Below are positions 12,001 through 23,019 of a stretch of DNA of 64,000 nt, in pieces. Below the pieces are notes generated by a model, which was not told where the DNA came from, ran no database searches, and worked only from the letters and a program-made list of their open reading frames with translations. Source of the stretch: Acanthaster planci (taxonomy: Eukaryota; Echinodermata; Asteroidea; Valvatida; Acanthasteridae); contig NW_019091410.1 of NCBI RefSeq assembly GCF_001949145.1, positions 601,790-665,789 on the forward strand. Direction: 5' to 3'. Positions within the stretch are counted from its first letter, which is position 1. Every line of letters starts with the position of its first letter. Position numbers and translations under genes: made by a program.

Positions 12001-14566
12001 TCATGCATTTATATCATATAGTTAACGCGACCCACAAAAACCGCGAATTGAAAAGTTCACTTCCGACTAGTCTAGTTACAAGAGATCTGTCTACCTTGTG
12101 ATATATAGTTGCGATAAGTTCAGCGTAAATCGATTTTTCTGCTCAGAAAATCAACGACACGTCTGAAAAGCCGAGTATGAAATTCCATCTCGACGTGAGG
12201 GTTCTTGAAATTAATGCTTAGCTAACATTACAGCAGTGGAATTTAAGTCGACACGACAGCACGGACTGAACTGCTGAACATGGTAAGTTGGGTCTTTCCA
12301 TTGCGTTACCTTTAATTACGTTACCATTAAACCAAAAACTGAGGGCGTTGATATGATAAAGCAGAAACTGCTCAAGCGTGCTACGGACCGTGCATGCACG
12401 TTGAGAAAAACAAAAGTGTAAGGGGCTTAAGCTTAGCAGTTTCATGACACTCTTGAGTCTTGATACCTTACGCCAAATGCCTAAATTTTATGCCGTAGTG
12501 TAGGCCTATGGTACGGATGCAAGATCTATACGGCGGCCCCGAATGGACGTCTTTAAGTTTTGCCAAGTCATGTTAAGTATATGTAGTTACCGTGGTTACT
12601 AATGTAGATCATTTAACTTGAACTTTAATTTGTCACCTTGCCTTTTTAAGAACATTTATAATGACATGACAGTGCGCACATTGTTACACAAAGTGGGACA
12701 TGTTGGACTCGTCACATTTTCAACTCAACGTGCCAAAAACCTGCACAAAGTGCTTTAGTGTTATAGCACTATGGATAAATACTAATGACTGTCAGTGCAA
12801 ATTACGAAATGCTTTGATTTGGGTTGAAGTTTGTATTATGTATGAAGGGCAAACGGCATCTAAGTTCGTGTCACATTTTCTCTGCAAAGCCGAGAGCAGC
12901 AGGAGATAAAAACAAACCAAACAAACAAAATTGTACAGTGTAAAAATACCACATAGAATAAGGCTACAATTGATAGATCTCTCTCATTAACGCCATCTTT
13001 GTAGGAAAATATCAAATGCGTATCCGGTGCGTAAGTGACTTCGTCATACACGTAGACGTACCACTGATTGCAGCCTCGCTCCCATTGGACGAACACTTAA
13101 GTTGCGCGCTACCTCCCGGTTCCATGGTTGGGCGTGGTTTAAACTGAAGTGACATCATTTACGAGCCGGTATCGCGTGCGGTGTGCAAAATGTTCTAAAA
13201 TAGCGCGCTTACTGATCCAAACATCTTCGAAATACGGCGCCGCGCGATGCACGTCACGAAAATTGAAATAAAAAATGTCAATGCACGTGGCAATCTGTAG
13301 GGAATGACGTCATTTGAGAGACCTATCGCCACCAACGCTGTTCACCGGGTCCGGTGCCGGCGCGAAAATACTACAAAGAATTACTCGTGCTTGCAACAAA
13401 CCTTCTCGCATTTTGTGACGTTGCGGGTCGCCTGCGTGGTCTCGTTCACGCAAGGAGCTCGTTAGCGTGCTTCTATGGACGTGTCAAACTTATACATTCT
13501 GTAGCCTATAGTTGAGCTACTAACCTGCATTGTTCTTCAAAAGTTCTCCCATCCATCCAAGATGATTGCTTTGGGCCGCTGTATGCAGGGCCGCGTAACC
13601 TTCGGCGTTGTAGCGGTTCACATCATTGTAATCAGTGCTGTTTTTTTTCCTGTAGTTTTTCTGTGGTTGTCATTGAAATAACAATGATGAGAAGACAATT
13701 GATTTCTCTCCCCTGCGGCAGACCCAGGACGACGAATTCGGAATGATCGAAATTTACTATTAAAAAATGAATAAATAAATACATTTTAAGAAAAAGTATT
13801 ATAATTTTGTGCTTGTAATAAATTTTCTACCCCAGTCGCTCTGTATGTGGGGGAAAGTCAATCTTAGTGTTGCGTGGAGCTTCAATTTTGAAAGATGATA
13901 AAGTGATGGGACAAGAAGGAAAGTATGCTGTTCGAAGGATCTTTGCTTGACGTTCTATACAGTATCGCCTGTGAAGAAAACACCCATTGTCACTCGTTTG
14001 TGGGGACCAAGATTATACTAGGTCGTGCCACCCTTACTTAGGCACTCAAGTATCGATAGTCCTTAGAAATCTGTCCGTTATTTTTTTAGACAAAATGTCG
14101 TACTGACCCCTAAATCTGGTCCATGCGAATGCCGTTTTCCAGTCTTGAAGGAAATGTGTTCACGAGCCGAAATGGGAACGATCGGGCGAGGCTCATTTTG
14201 CACGTCCTTCCCGAGCTTCCGGGGCTGAGCAAGATTGGAGGATTTTCTCCTCCCTCTCTTCGGGGTCCCTCCCCGAGAGGCGGGATCAACCGACGGGGAG
14301 ACGGTAGCGCCCCTCCTCAAGCCGCTGGAAGGGCGGAGAAAGGTTGCCAGGACGCCCGTGGTGTGAAAGGACATCCTGTGGGGCAGGATGTGCCGGTACG
14401 GGTCCTTCATACGACGCCGGTTCGCCATCGCAGTCGGCGAGCGCTTGTCAGTACCGTCTAAGACGGGTTGCGGCTCGCGAGGACTCTCTGTGTTCGATTT
14501 TTCGTCTTCTTGGAGCGGCGGCATTGCGCCATTCAATTTGTCCGAGTTCTCCGGCAAACTAGTCAT
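47..14566 (-). CDS. TRPA-type ankyrin-repeat cation channel, 5' part (15 exons, 781 codons in window)
   Basis: TRPA channels are plasma-membrane cation channels that sense chemicals or temperature; a long ankyrin domain precedes six membrane segments. Exons, 5' to 3': 14566-14108, 13660-13525, 10982-10804, 9884-9777, 9413-9305, 8714-8617, 7620-7448, 6730-6682, 6336-6058, 5327-5245, 4057-3896, 3411-3300, 2305-2136, 1451-1325, 145-47. All junctions are GT-AG and keep frame. Exon 1 gives about 150 polar, Arg/Ser/Pro-rich residues. Exons 2-13 encode a continuous run of roughly 14-16 ankyrin repeats (motifs such as FTPLHLAARYG, HTPLHLIAVVG and KTPLHIAC). Exon 14 has the post-ankyrin motif KKMPDAALLVLDHC, and exon 15 has KKKRFFALK, both as in the TRPA linker before the first membrane segment; these separate it from generic ankyrin proteins. 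The pore is off the left edge. The start is the first ATG in frame (TTG codons lie upstream). Subtype (TRPA1 or basal TRPA) is unresolved. Confidence 0.9.
363..1010. repeat. Dispersed repeat, left-edge copy, interrupted by an insertion
   Basis: Blocks 378-590 and 911-1000 resemble, in order and in the same orientation, blocks at 63230-63377 and 63770-63895. Shared stretches include GACCACTCTC, AAATGGACATTTG, GGGATTTTTAA.ACTTTG and AGCAGACCCTATT. Here the copy is split by about 320 bp (591-910) that the other copy lacks. It lies in the TRPA intron between exons 14 and 15. The family is not recognised. Confidence 0.55.
655..907. mobile_element. Inserted fragment resembling a Penelope-like element terminus
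   Basis: The phrase ACGTTTCGAACAGTG followed by CTGTCCGTCTTCAGG is the kind of sequence often seen at the ends of Penelope-like retroelements; this is recall, not a search. The fragment contains a 20-bp inverted repeat (769-788 against 888-907). It fills the extra block inside the left-edge dispersed repeat. Confidence 0.4.
2680..2825. mobile_element. Palindromic MITE-like element
   Basis: The ends are inverted copies of each other (AGTCGGTGACAAGT at 2680-2693, ACTTGTCACCGACT at 2812-2825), with further internal inverted similarity around CCAGTGACAGG and CCAGTCACTGG. It has no coding capacity and lies in a TRPA intron. Confidence 0.6.
2898..3147. mobile_element. Palindromic MITE-like element
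   Basis: About 40 bp at the left end (AGGCCATTTTCCAATACTCG onward) is inverted at the right end (3107-3147, ending TACTGGAAAACGGCCT). It is non-coding and sits in the same TRPA intron as the preceding element, before the exon at 3300. Confidence 0.65.
4291..4530. mobile_element. Palindromic MITE-like element with arms of about 80 bp
   Basis: The left arm 4291-4361 and right arm 4459-4530 are near-perfect inverted copies. They share AAACATAACAATTTGAATTC and ACTGTTGCTATACCTCGTGA, separated by a unique centre of about 100 bp. It lies in the TRPA intron between exons 10 and 11. Confidence 0.75.
8928..9290. repeat. Low-complexity ACC/AAC-rich tract
   Basis: About 360 bp made almost only of A and C on the plus strand (CAACCACC-type repeats), with very few G or T. 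It lies in the TRPA intron between exons 5 and 6. Its open frames (poly-His/Asn one way, poly-Val the other) are products of composition, not genes. Confidence 0.9.
10460..10712 (+). mobile_element. tRNA-derived SINE, copy 1
   Basis: The head carries pol III promoter-like boxes: a box-A-like TTGGTGTAGTGGG and a box-B-like GGTTTCAATTCC. The body matches the element at 35197-35470 in the same order, including GGGTTTTCAGT, TCATTGTCTC and TTCAGGCTT. The tail ends in ATAATAATCC. It sits in the TRPA intron between exons 3 and 4. Confidence 0.7.
12990..13480. other. CpG-rich stretch just upstream of TRPA exon 2
   Basis: Compared with neighbouring intron DNA this stretch is visibly richer in CpG and GC (repeated GCGCG, CGTCACG and CACGTG words). 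No exon is visible in it. It lies at the 3' end of the first TRPA intron, before the exon at 13660. It may be an internal promoter or enhancer, but there is no direct evidence. Confidence 0.3.
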
Positions 14567-17500
14567 AGTGGCTTCCGTGAATGATGTTACTGCATTTAAA
14601 TCCAAGGACAGGGTCCCATACAGAAGCAGTATCGCTCAATTGCCCAAGTAACCTGGGGAAAAACATGTTCATGGTTTAGTACCACTTGTTACATGTATAA
14701 CCTCGGAATGAGACTGTTGGGAAAACGAATGGATTCAGGCAGGGACTGAAAATCCCCAAAGTCTGTCAGAACGGTACTAAAACGGGTCACAAACATGGAT
14801 TTAGGTGACAGAAGGTATGGTCAATTTCTCCTTTTACATTGCAAAAAAAGTCAAGTAGCTTTGTGATGGGTCCAAAAAACTATAGCGTCTGGTCTTTTAA
14901 ACTGATCCATTATAACATCATTATATGGACAACAACAAAAAGTATGAAATGTGTAAATTTTGGGGGGTTGTACCTTTTCCAGCGCAATCAGTACAAGTGT
15001 ATTAACTACGCATGGTATTTTAAGAAGACACTCTGTTACAATTAGAAGTCACCGTGGTCACATGTTCATTTTATCCATGGTCATTACAAAAGCTTAATAA
15101 TTGAGTTACATAATAAGAAATCAATGGACTTCTGGTTTAAAAAATGGTGAAGTGAATTTCACCCGTCCAGTGTTCAAATATGACCTTGCTAAAAAATGAA
15201 CCCTATTCGGCGAGGCTCGATTCCCCCAACCAGTCTTTCCTCAAACTGTTTCTCATGAATATGTTTGAAATTCGACAAAGCATTATTACACCACCTCTTC
15301 GGCTTCCAAGCAAAGATGACTGATACACTTTCCTTTTCTCAAAATCAAAGAAAATGCACATAGCCCTAAGCAACATCCCGGTCCGATAGGTTCAGTTCAG
15401 CTTTTGTGCTCATAATGACGAATGATATGTGTTATTGTGATCAGCTACATTTATCTATGGATCGTGTGCCCCGTCCTCTGCTGTTAGATATGGTACGGTC
15501 GAGGTAACGACGGACATTTACCTTAACCCTTTACAATAATTCAAAAAAGTGCAGACTTTCTTCCTTTTTCTCACCGTGTGTAGATGAAGTTTGATGTAAA
15601 CACTTCGCGGGGAAAGTGTTGAACATAGTTTGTCGAACGTTTCTAAAAACAAACGACGATGGTCCAGTTTTATCGAAAGACTGTTGATTCGGGAACCCGA
15701 GCGAGAAGTAGTTCAAATTTCGTTTGAATACGTTAAGCATACGTCCAGAGACAACGCAAAGAAATGTTTTCATTTATGTAAACTTTTCAGTGCCGGTCAT
15801 ATTATGATTTATCTGACACATTGACAAGAACACGCAGACAGACGATCGTTTCTTTGATAACATTTTTCAATGTGGTACATGTAGCTTTGCCAACAAAACT
15901 GTCTTGTCCGTTTATGCCAAACTTAAACTTACTTACATCTATGAAAGCTGTGCGTCCGAACTGTTAATGTGAGTATAATTATTGAATGCGATCTTCTGAC
16001 TTTTCTTTGTGTCAGCCTTTCTTAATGTAACAGCAAATACCTGTTGTGGAAGTGTCCTCTCAACTCAACTTTCGATCTGTTATGTAATGTACCGATGATG
16101 CCTTGATGGGACAGCACGTCCAATTGTATCCTCATCCATTTGATGCACTTCGAGACTTGGTCGAGTGTCAGGATACCTTCCACTCTGTTTTAACGTAGCC
16201 GGTATCCATGCATGATTGGTAAAACAACGAAGAACTTCTCTTAAAAGTCTCAAGAGTTGTAAGTTAGGTGGCTGTTTCTGATGGGTGAATAATTTCCTCT
16301 CTGTAGGGGTCAACATCGAGGTCTTCCAGTGCGCACGACATCTACTACTAATAATAAACGCACTACAATAAACCCGTCGCGTACGATCGTGCATCACATG
16401 CATTCGTCTTTCGGTAAACAGCTATGAATAGTGGTCTTTTTAATAGAGCGGAACCTCCTTGAGCAGTCAAGCGAATAGCCCAATGACAACGCACAATGAT
16501 GGGCCACAAAAGCCTGACCGGACCACTGAATGGGTTAAAAAGGTTGTTGAGGCGCGATGCCTTAGCAACCGAACCCAACCTGTTCCATGGTGACCCTGAA
16601 TGGACATTGCAAATCTCATTTGCATTTCGGACAGACAGGTCGGAGGCGTGAGATATGGTGATTCGTGGTGGTACCCAGCTGAGTCGGTTGGGCCATAAAA
16701 ATCGTCGACGTCAAAATGGCTTGTTCATGATACCAAATAAGACAGTGTCGAATGATCCTTTCTGGTTACTGTGCCGACAACGCCATATCGCACAGCAAAC
16801 ATCAAGATCGTGTGCCCCATTTTCACTGCAGGACGTATTTTGTCAATTAATGCTGGAATGACACCCCCATCCTATCTACCCCCCCCAAAGGTCAGATCCC
16901 TAAGTAAGACGGATCCTGAAACCCAACGGTCTATTACAAAACCCCTAGAAAGCAAAATTCCAGAACAAGAAATCAGTTCGTGGAGGAAAAAAGCCTGAAT
17001 AAATTTACGTCTTTACGTTGCCGGTTCAGCTGGGTAACTGCAGCCTATTTTTTTTCGTACAGTCATCGTGCCCCAGAGGGCGCTCTTCGTAAACAGCGGC
17101 TTTAAAACAATGACATGACGGCCACTCGTACCATGTTCAAAGGGCATGTTACATCATGATCAGATATGCTTTACGTGATGTGCATTTTTATGCATGCACC
17201 GTATCTCACACCAGTTCAGTGCTGTCCTTGTTTGAACCACACAGCTGTGAATAATTATGCTGTGATCATCGACAAGGTGTAAGGTAAGTCACACCATTCC
17301 GTAGAATACCATCATACTGACATGACAGAGGTAGGCCTAGTCATCCTATGTACATGTACACGAAGGCCTACCGTTTGGGAAAGAGTTCCATATCCAGACT
17401 CGTGCGTGACCATAGTCACCAGGTCTTTTACTTCATCACTTAGTCGTGTTAGTAAGTGACTTGCTTTGAAAACCAATCAGACTTGACAAAAAGTGGCGAC

Positions 17501-18556
17501 CTGGCGACTATATGGTCACACACGTCAACTACTTGAAGTAGTTGACGCATGTGACCGTATAGTCGCCAGTTCAAGGGAAAGCTAAGTGCATGTCCGTATT
17601 TGGAAATCTTACCCCTTTGTGATCAAACGTGGATTTGACACCAGCATTCAGATGTGTCAATGGCACAAACGACAGTAACTTGCGAGGTGCCAATCCAGCA
17701 TTGTTTCAAGGGGCACGTAAATGAAATGACCTGCAGTTAGTACAGAGATTGTACCATCATCTCAAAAGTCACATATTTCTCCCCTTCCGATCAACTAAGC
17801 AGCAAAATTAGTCTTCAGTCACTCTCTGGGATCAACATGCATTTCATTTTTTTGCAAAACGTAAACTGGTGTTTGAATCAAGAACAACCTGATATTTTGT
17901 TCCATTATATTTGGAGATAAACGATGATAGCTTGTTATTGTTCCTAAAATTCAATACTTTGTCTCAAATGTGGAGCCACTTATGAAAAGCTAATAACCTT
18001 ACAAATCTGTCGTACTGTCTTCTTATCCTTATTATTTCTCTACATCCCTCCCCATGCCCCAGCATTAGCTGGATTAAAATATCCCTTGGCTGACGTTAAA
18101 CTGATACATTGTCTGCTTTGCCGTAGTCTCTTACTTTTCTATCCTCCGTTCTCAGTGCCACTGCCTGCCTTACTTTACCTCAAAGACCCTCTGTTGATTA
18201 TTCCCTTCTCCTGTCTCATCGTAGTGCACCAAAGCTTGTTTTTACCCTCTGTTGGGAATTTGCTGCGGGCAGCTCTTGTCGTGTGGCCCTAGGCTCTTCT
18301 CTAACCTGCAATGACATATTTCCTGGCCTTGATGTGCATACCAGAATAAAAAAAAAATTACAAAGCTGTTTAGTGATTTTAGAGTGGATTGTCACAATTA
18401 TACCATTTGCAGTGAGCTGTTGTAACATATAACATGTTTACATTTCAGACAATAGATGTGACTTCAAAACACCGAGTGTTTTGACATTGACAGCAATACG
18501 GTGAATTCCCCATCAAGACTGATCAACGTACATGTAAGAACTCAACGGACGTGAAA
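14567..18556. other. Intergenic DNA between the divergent TRPA and FMO genes
   Basis: No exon-like reading frame with splice sites was found. The region must hold the 5' ends and promoters of both genes, which diverge. No convincing TATA or initiator could be assigned. The only clear structure is the hairpin at 17501-17569. Confidence 0.6.
17501..17569. repeat. Long hairpin (33-bp arms)
   Basis: The left arm starts CTGGCGACTATATGGTCACA and the right arm ends TGTGACCGTATAGTCGCCAG. They meet at CAACTACTT-G-AAGTAGTTG with almost no loop. A related GTGACCATAGTCACCAGG lies at 17405-17422, so this may be the core of a foldback transposon. Confidence 0.7.
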
Positions 18557-21500
18557 ATGATGAAAGTTGCAGTCATTGGCGGCGGCGCAGCGGGGCTGTG
18601 CGCGGCGAGGTACCTCAGCGCCAAGCCCAGTTTGTTCCAGGCGACCGTTTACGAGCAGTCGGATCAGGTCGGAGGCACCTGGGTGTACAGGGATGATGTA
18701 GGCACGGATAAGTATGGCCAGCCTATTCACTCAAGCATGTACAGTCGGCTCAGGTAAGTGACCAGTGGAAGCTGGACAGATTTATAGGCCACAGGTGTTC
18801 AGGCCATAGAATCAAGTCAGGTTTCTTGTCAATCCACCTCGGGCAGAAGCACCCCCTCATTGATTGAAAAGAGCCAGGTTGGTCTGGAGTGTTCATTCTC
18901 TTGGTAGCGATGCAACCGTGACGCGTGCATGTCCTAGTCATTCGTGCATCAGCGCAGTTCAGATCCGACCAAAGGAGCCTCCAATGTGAAGAAAATAGTG
19001 CTTTTTCTTGGTCCAGCTTGAGGCCCATAAAGTATGATGTGAAACAAGTCGCAATTTATGATAACTGAGAAACTGGAATTAGGATAGACTTTTTTGAATT
19101 TTGAAGTTGCACTATGAAGGTCATTCGTGTACAGTCAACTCTACTGTTATAAAGAGTGAAGTTTGCAAATTCCAATTTCTTGAAGGATTACGTTTTACTT
19201 TGTTTCTCCATTCTTTTAAAACAACGTCCTGGTTATAACAAAGCACAATGTAGTTAGTCTGGTCCTTGCAACTTTGTTACACATGTAGCAAGAGTTAACT
19301 GTGAACAGCATCACCCATACCTCCATTTGAATAGTTTTGTTAAATTTATCGGTACTTTGTGACACTCTCCGCCCCAAGTTGAAGTGCGCCCCCAAACGGC
19401 AAAAAAAAGACAGATGGTTGTAAGTTTTCCAAACAGGTTCTTGCACGCGTTCTGCATGTATGCAACGACCATACGCATACTCAGCATGATCTGCGTCAAA
19501 AGCGCTATTGATCTCCATTATAAACGCGCACCCATGCAGCAAGTACCTAAAAACATGCCCTCTTTTGTTCCGTTTGGAGCGGATCGAAGATATCATGAAC
19601 TCTTCCCAGAAGTGGAAATGAAACATCTTTAAACGACTTTCTTTTTAATGAGCATACAACTCACACACACACACACTACAGTGTGTATTTGCCTGCAACT
19701 GTGGACCCCCTAGTGTTCCTCTTTTGTTTGTACTTCAACTTTTTTAGGAGACCACCCGTATGTTTTGTACACAGTTGTCAATTTGGGACCCTCTGTCAAT
19801 CGGGGACCTTATTTTCTTGAACTGGGAACACGATTTTCAGCTGGTTTTTGTACAAAGTTTCCTTGACTATTCCTCTGCCTTTTATGGCAAATGACCCCTA
19901 CCCCAAAATGCCTCTAAATTTTTTCAGAGAAAGGGAAACGTCCTGTGGACGTGTTTAAGTCCACAGAACGTCTTTCTTTCCTGCATCGTGTTGATGTCTT
20001 TTGTTCACAGGTCCACACGAAGTATGTAAGGTTAGCGCACACCCACACACAACAACTTAATTACTTCATTAGATTGTTACTTCTTTTTGAAACGTGGAAA
20101 GCCCAGAAGCGAGTAGCCGTGCGATTAAATATTCTATTGAAAAAGCTCCATGACATGGACCCCAATGCTCATCATTTGTACCATGTAATTTTAAGTTGCC
20201 ACTCTCAGAAAGAATTGGTACTTGCTTTCAGGACTAATCTTCCCAAGGAAGTCATGCTGTTTCCGGATTTGCCAATAGTAGAGGGCGACAAAACATCCTT
20301 CATAAAACACTCGGAAGTCTTACAGTACCTCAACCGATATGTTACGACATTTGACTTGCACAAGTGTATCCAGGTAAAGGCATGGGAGCTTTTTTCCACA
20401 ATTTCTTTACATTTTCAGAAGGCTTATTGACATCACTGTCAGGCGTGCACTGTCATGAAGATAGTCACTGAAGCAGAAAAATCATTTGAAGTAAAATGTT
20501 GATGTGCTTTTATGAGGATTAAATATACTTTTTCCTTTGCTTTGCTGAATTTTCCTTTTTGTTTATATAGCTTCTGACGCGAGTTGAGTCGGTCAAGCCG
20601 GTCACGAAAAGTGGCAAAACTACTTGGGAAGTAACGGCAAGGAGTGCAGTGGACCCTGACTCTTCTCCATCTGTCAACCAGTTTGATGCCGTCATGGTTT
20701 GCAATGGGTAAGGGCTGCAAAATTACAAGACAGGATCAGTGAAGACCAAATTTAATAAAATCGTGTTTAGACCAAACTTGTGCATGGTTGTGGAATTGAA
20801 AATGTGCACTGGTTTCTCCAACAGACAATATGCTGTCCCCAACTGGCCAATCATACCGGGTTTGGAGACCTTCACTGGGAAAGTGATCCACAGTCATGAC
20901 TATCGACATCCGGAGCATTTCCAAGGCCAGACGGTGGTGTTACTTGGTGCTGGCAACTCCGGCGTGGATATTTCACTCGATCTCCATGTGCACGCGAAGA
21001 GGGTGTACCTCAGCCATCTACACCCACCAGTCCAGGGGGTTCTCCCAGGCAATATGCAGCAGGTTTCAGGCATCAAAGCGGTGCGGGGCAGCAGTGTTGA
21101 CTTCTCGGATGGTCGGAGCGTGGAGGCCGATGCGCTGATCCTGTGCACAGGTTACCTGTACAACTTCCCTTTCTTGACGCCCGAGTGCGAGGTCACGGTG
21201 GACAGGAAGCGCGTCAGCCCGCTCTACAAACACGTCATCCACACGAAGTTCCCCTCCTTGTCGTTCGTCGGGCTGGTTTGGCGGGTCTGCCCATTCCTGC
21301 TGATGAGCTGCCAGGTGCGGTTCGTCATTTCTGCCTTGGAGGAGAGAATGACTCTCCCAAGCAAGGAGGAAATGGACGCAGACACCCAGAAGGACTACGA
21401 CTATCGCTGCAAAGTGCTGAAAATGCCCCATCACTACGCCCACAAACTGGGTGATATGCAATGGGAATACTGCAAGGAACTGCTACGGTTGGCCAACGTA

Positions 21501-21617
21501 GACGAAGATGATGCCACCAAACCCATCTTTGAAGAGCTTTACGTCGACTGTGCGCACTGGAGAAATGAAGACCCACTCAACTACAAGAACCGCAGATACG
21601 AGCTGACGGGCATTTAA
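18557..21617 (+). CDS. Flavin-containing monooxygenase, 422 aa, complete
   Basis: FMOs use FAD, NADPH and O2 to oxygenate soft nucleophilic N or S atoms of xenobiotics and metabolites. Exons 18557-18753, 20232-20373, 20571-20707 and 20825-21617 join in phase with GT-AG introns. Motifs: FAD-binding GGGAAG at residues 8-13; FMO signature FTGKVIHSHDY at 175-185; NADPH-binding GAGNSG at 200-205; LILCTGY at 263-269. At 422 aa it lacks the C-terminal membrane tail of mammalian FMOs (about 530 aa) and resembles the shorter yeast or insect N-oxygenase forms, so it is probably soluble. The start is the ATG at 18557; a GTG two codons upstream is not used. It is transcribed away from TRPA. Intron 1 holds a (CA)n run near 19663. 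Substrate unknown. Confidence 0.93.
19135..19290. repeat. Diverged repeat with GTTATAACAAAG motifs, copy 1
   Basis: CAGTCAACTCTACTGTTATA and, further on, GTTATAACAAAGCACAA followed by GGTCCTTGCAACTTTGTTAC match, partly inverted, the shorter element at 32629-32705. It lies in FMO intron 1. Confidence 0.4.
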
Positions 21618-23019
21618 CCAAATTTAGGTTTATGGGTATGCACCCCTAACTAGGCTGCCAAATTTTTCTCATGAACGATATACACGCACCTTCATTACAT
21701 TATGACTTACTGGCCTGTTGTAAAACCTCTGTACCATTAATCAAACTTATATTAAGTGACGCATTAATGAGGAATTTGTTGGATAAAACCAACAAAGTTG
21801 TACATACACTGTGCTCGTCCCGTACGAGGTAAAGTGTTCAAATTCTAGATGATTTTTTTCTTTCCTTGCGCTTGCTTTCTTTGTTTTTAGCTCTTTTCTG
21901 AACAGTTAAGAAATCATTTGACGTCTACCGCATAAAACTGAAATACACACAGATGAGGTGATAAATTAGGGTGGTGTTCCTTTATCGTAAATGGCTAGGA
22001 GAGTTTTTCCATTCCTCTGTGAGCCCTGCACATGGTTGATTAAGCAGTTGATGAAATGTAGCCCGCAACAAAAGTGGCCAAGCGACCTACATACATTTAC
22101 ATGTACACGAAAATGTATTTCTTCTACGCCGCCTCACATTCTGTACCTGGGATGAAGCCACAATTTTGAAATGTTATTTTCATTAAAGAAGCTTTAAAAT
22201 TGTTGCACTGTAATTGGGTGGGTTTTGAAGCTCCAGGTAATATTTTTTATGTTTTAGCCTTTGTAATATGAATTATATCATAAATTATTACATAATGAAT
22301 AATATCTTGACCAAGCCTCAATAGTTTTAAAGCCTACACAGAAATAGTTATCCATATAGTGTATACACCGTACGGCTGTTTGATGTGCCTTCTGGTTGAA
22401 AAAAAAATTACACTTAATATCTAAGTATTGTTTCTAACGCTCACAGTTATTGCCCTATTAAATTCGATTGCGTATCCATTTGCAATTTTTGGGGGGTTAT
22501 AAAGAGATACAACATTCAGGTGTAAACAAATTTCAAACTGCTCTCTCTTGCAAAGCAATCTGGATCACCATAGGCAATAACGACTGTTTTAGTCCGGTCG
22601 ACAGTCTGGATGCCGTGATTTAACTTGCCATATTGCGGAGAGTGGTAGAGGCGGAAACAAGTCATTCAAGAGTGGGCCAATGTGGAAAAGTTTATTGTGC
22701 GAAAAATCCGGGAACCTCTGATGAATTATTCAAGAAGATATCTATAAATGCTTTTTTTGGGGGAAGGAAATAATGACTTTTGGCTTGGGTCATTTTCAGC
22801 TGCCAAAGTCCAGACGGTACAAATAAGAGGACCGGTCAAGCACATTTTTATTCCCTTGGGCCAATAATGTGTACGGTATGTTTATTCAGGGCTGTAATAA
22901 ATACTCAATAGCATGCCGAACACGTTTTCCAAGATAAGGCGTTGCCCAATCATTCAGCAGTTTTCATAGTAATAGATAAACAGGTATGTAACGGTTACAG
23001 AATTTGTTTATTTAACAAT
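21618..23019. other. FMO 3' side and spacer to the convergent acyltransferase relic
   Basis: It contains FMO 3' UTR of unknown length and, on the minus strand, AATAAA signals at 23007-23012 and 22881-22886, just past the stop of the acyltransferase-like exon. The two units are tail to tail. Nothing else was recognised. Confidence 0.5.

Noticed and set aside
19945-20430. 161-codon open frame on the plus strand
   Set aside because: Only its 3' part (20232-20373) is a real FMO exon. The rest reads through the intron, and the splice acceptor at 20230 fits the frame of the previous exon.
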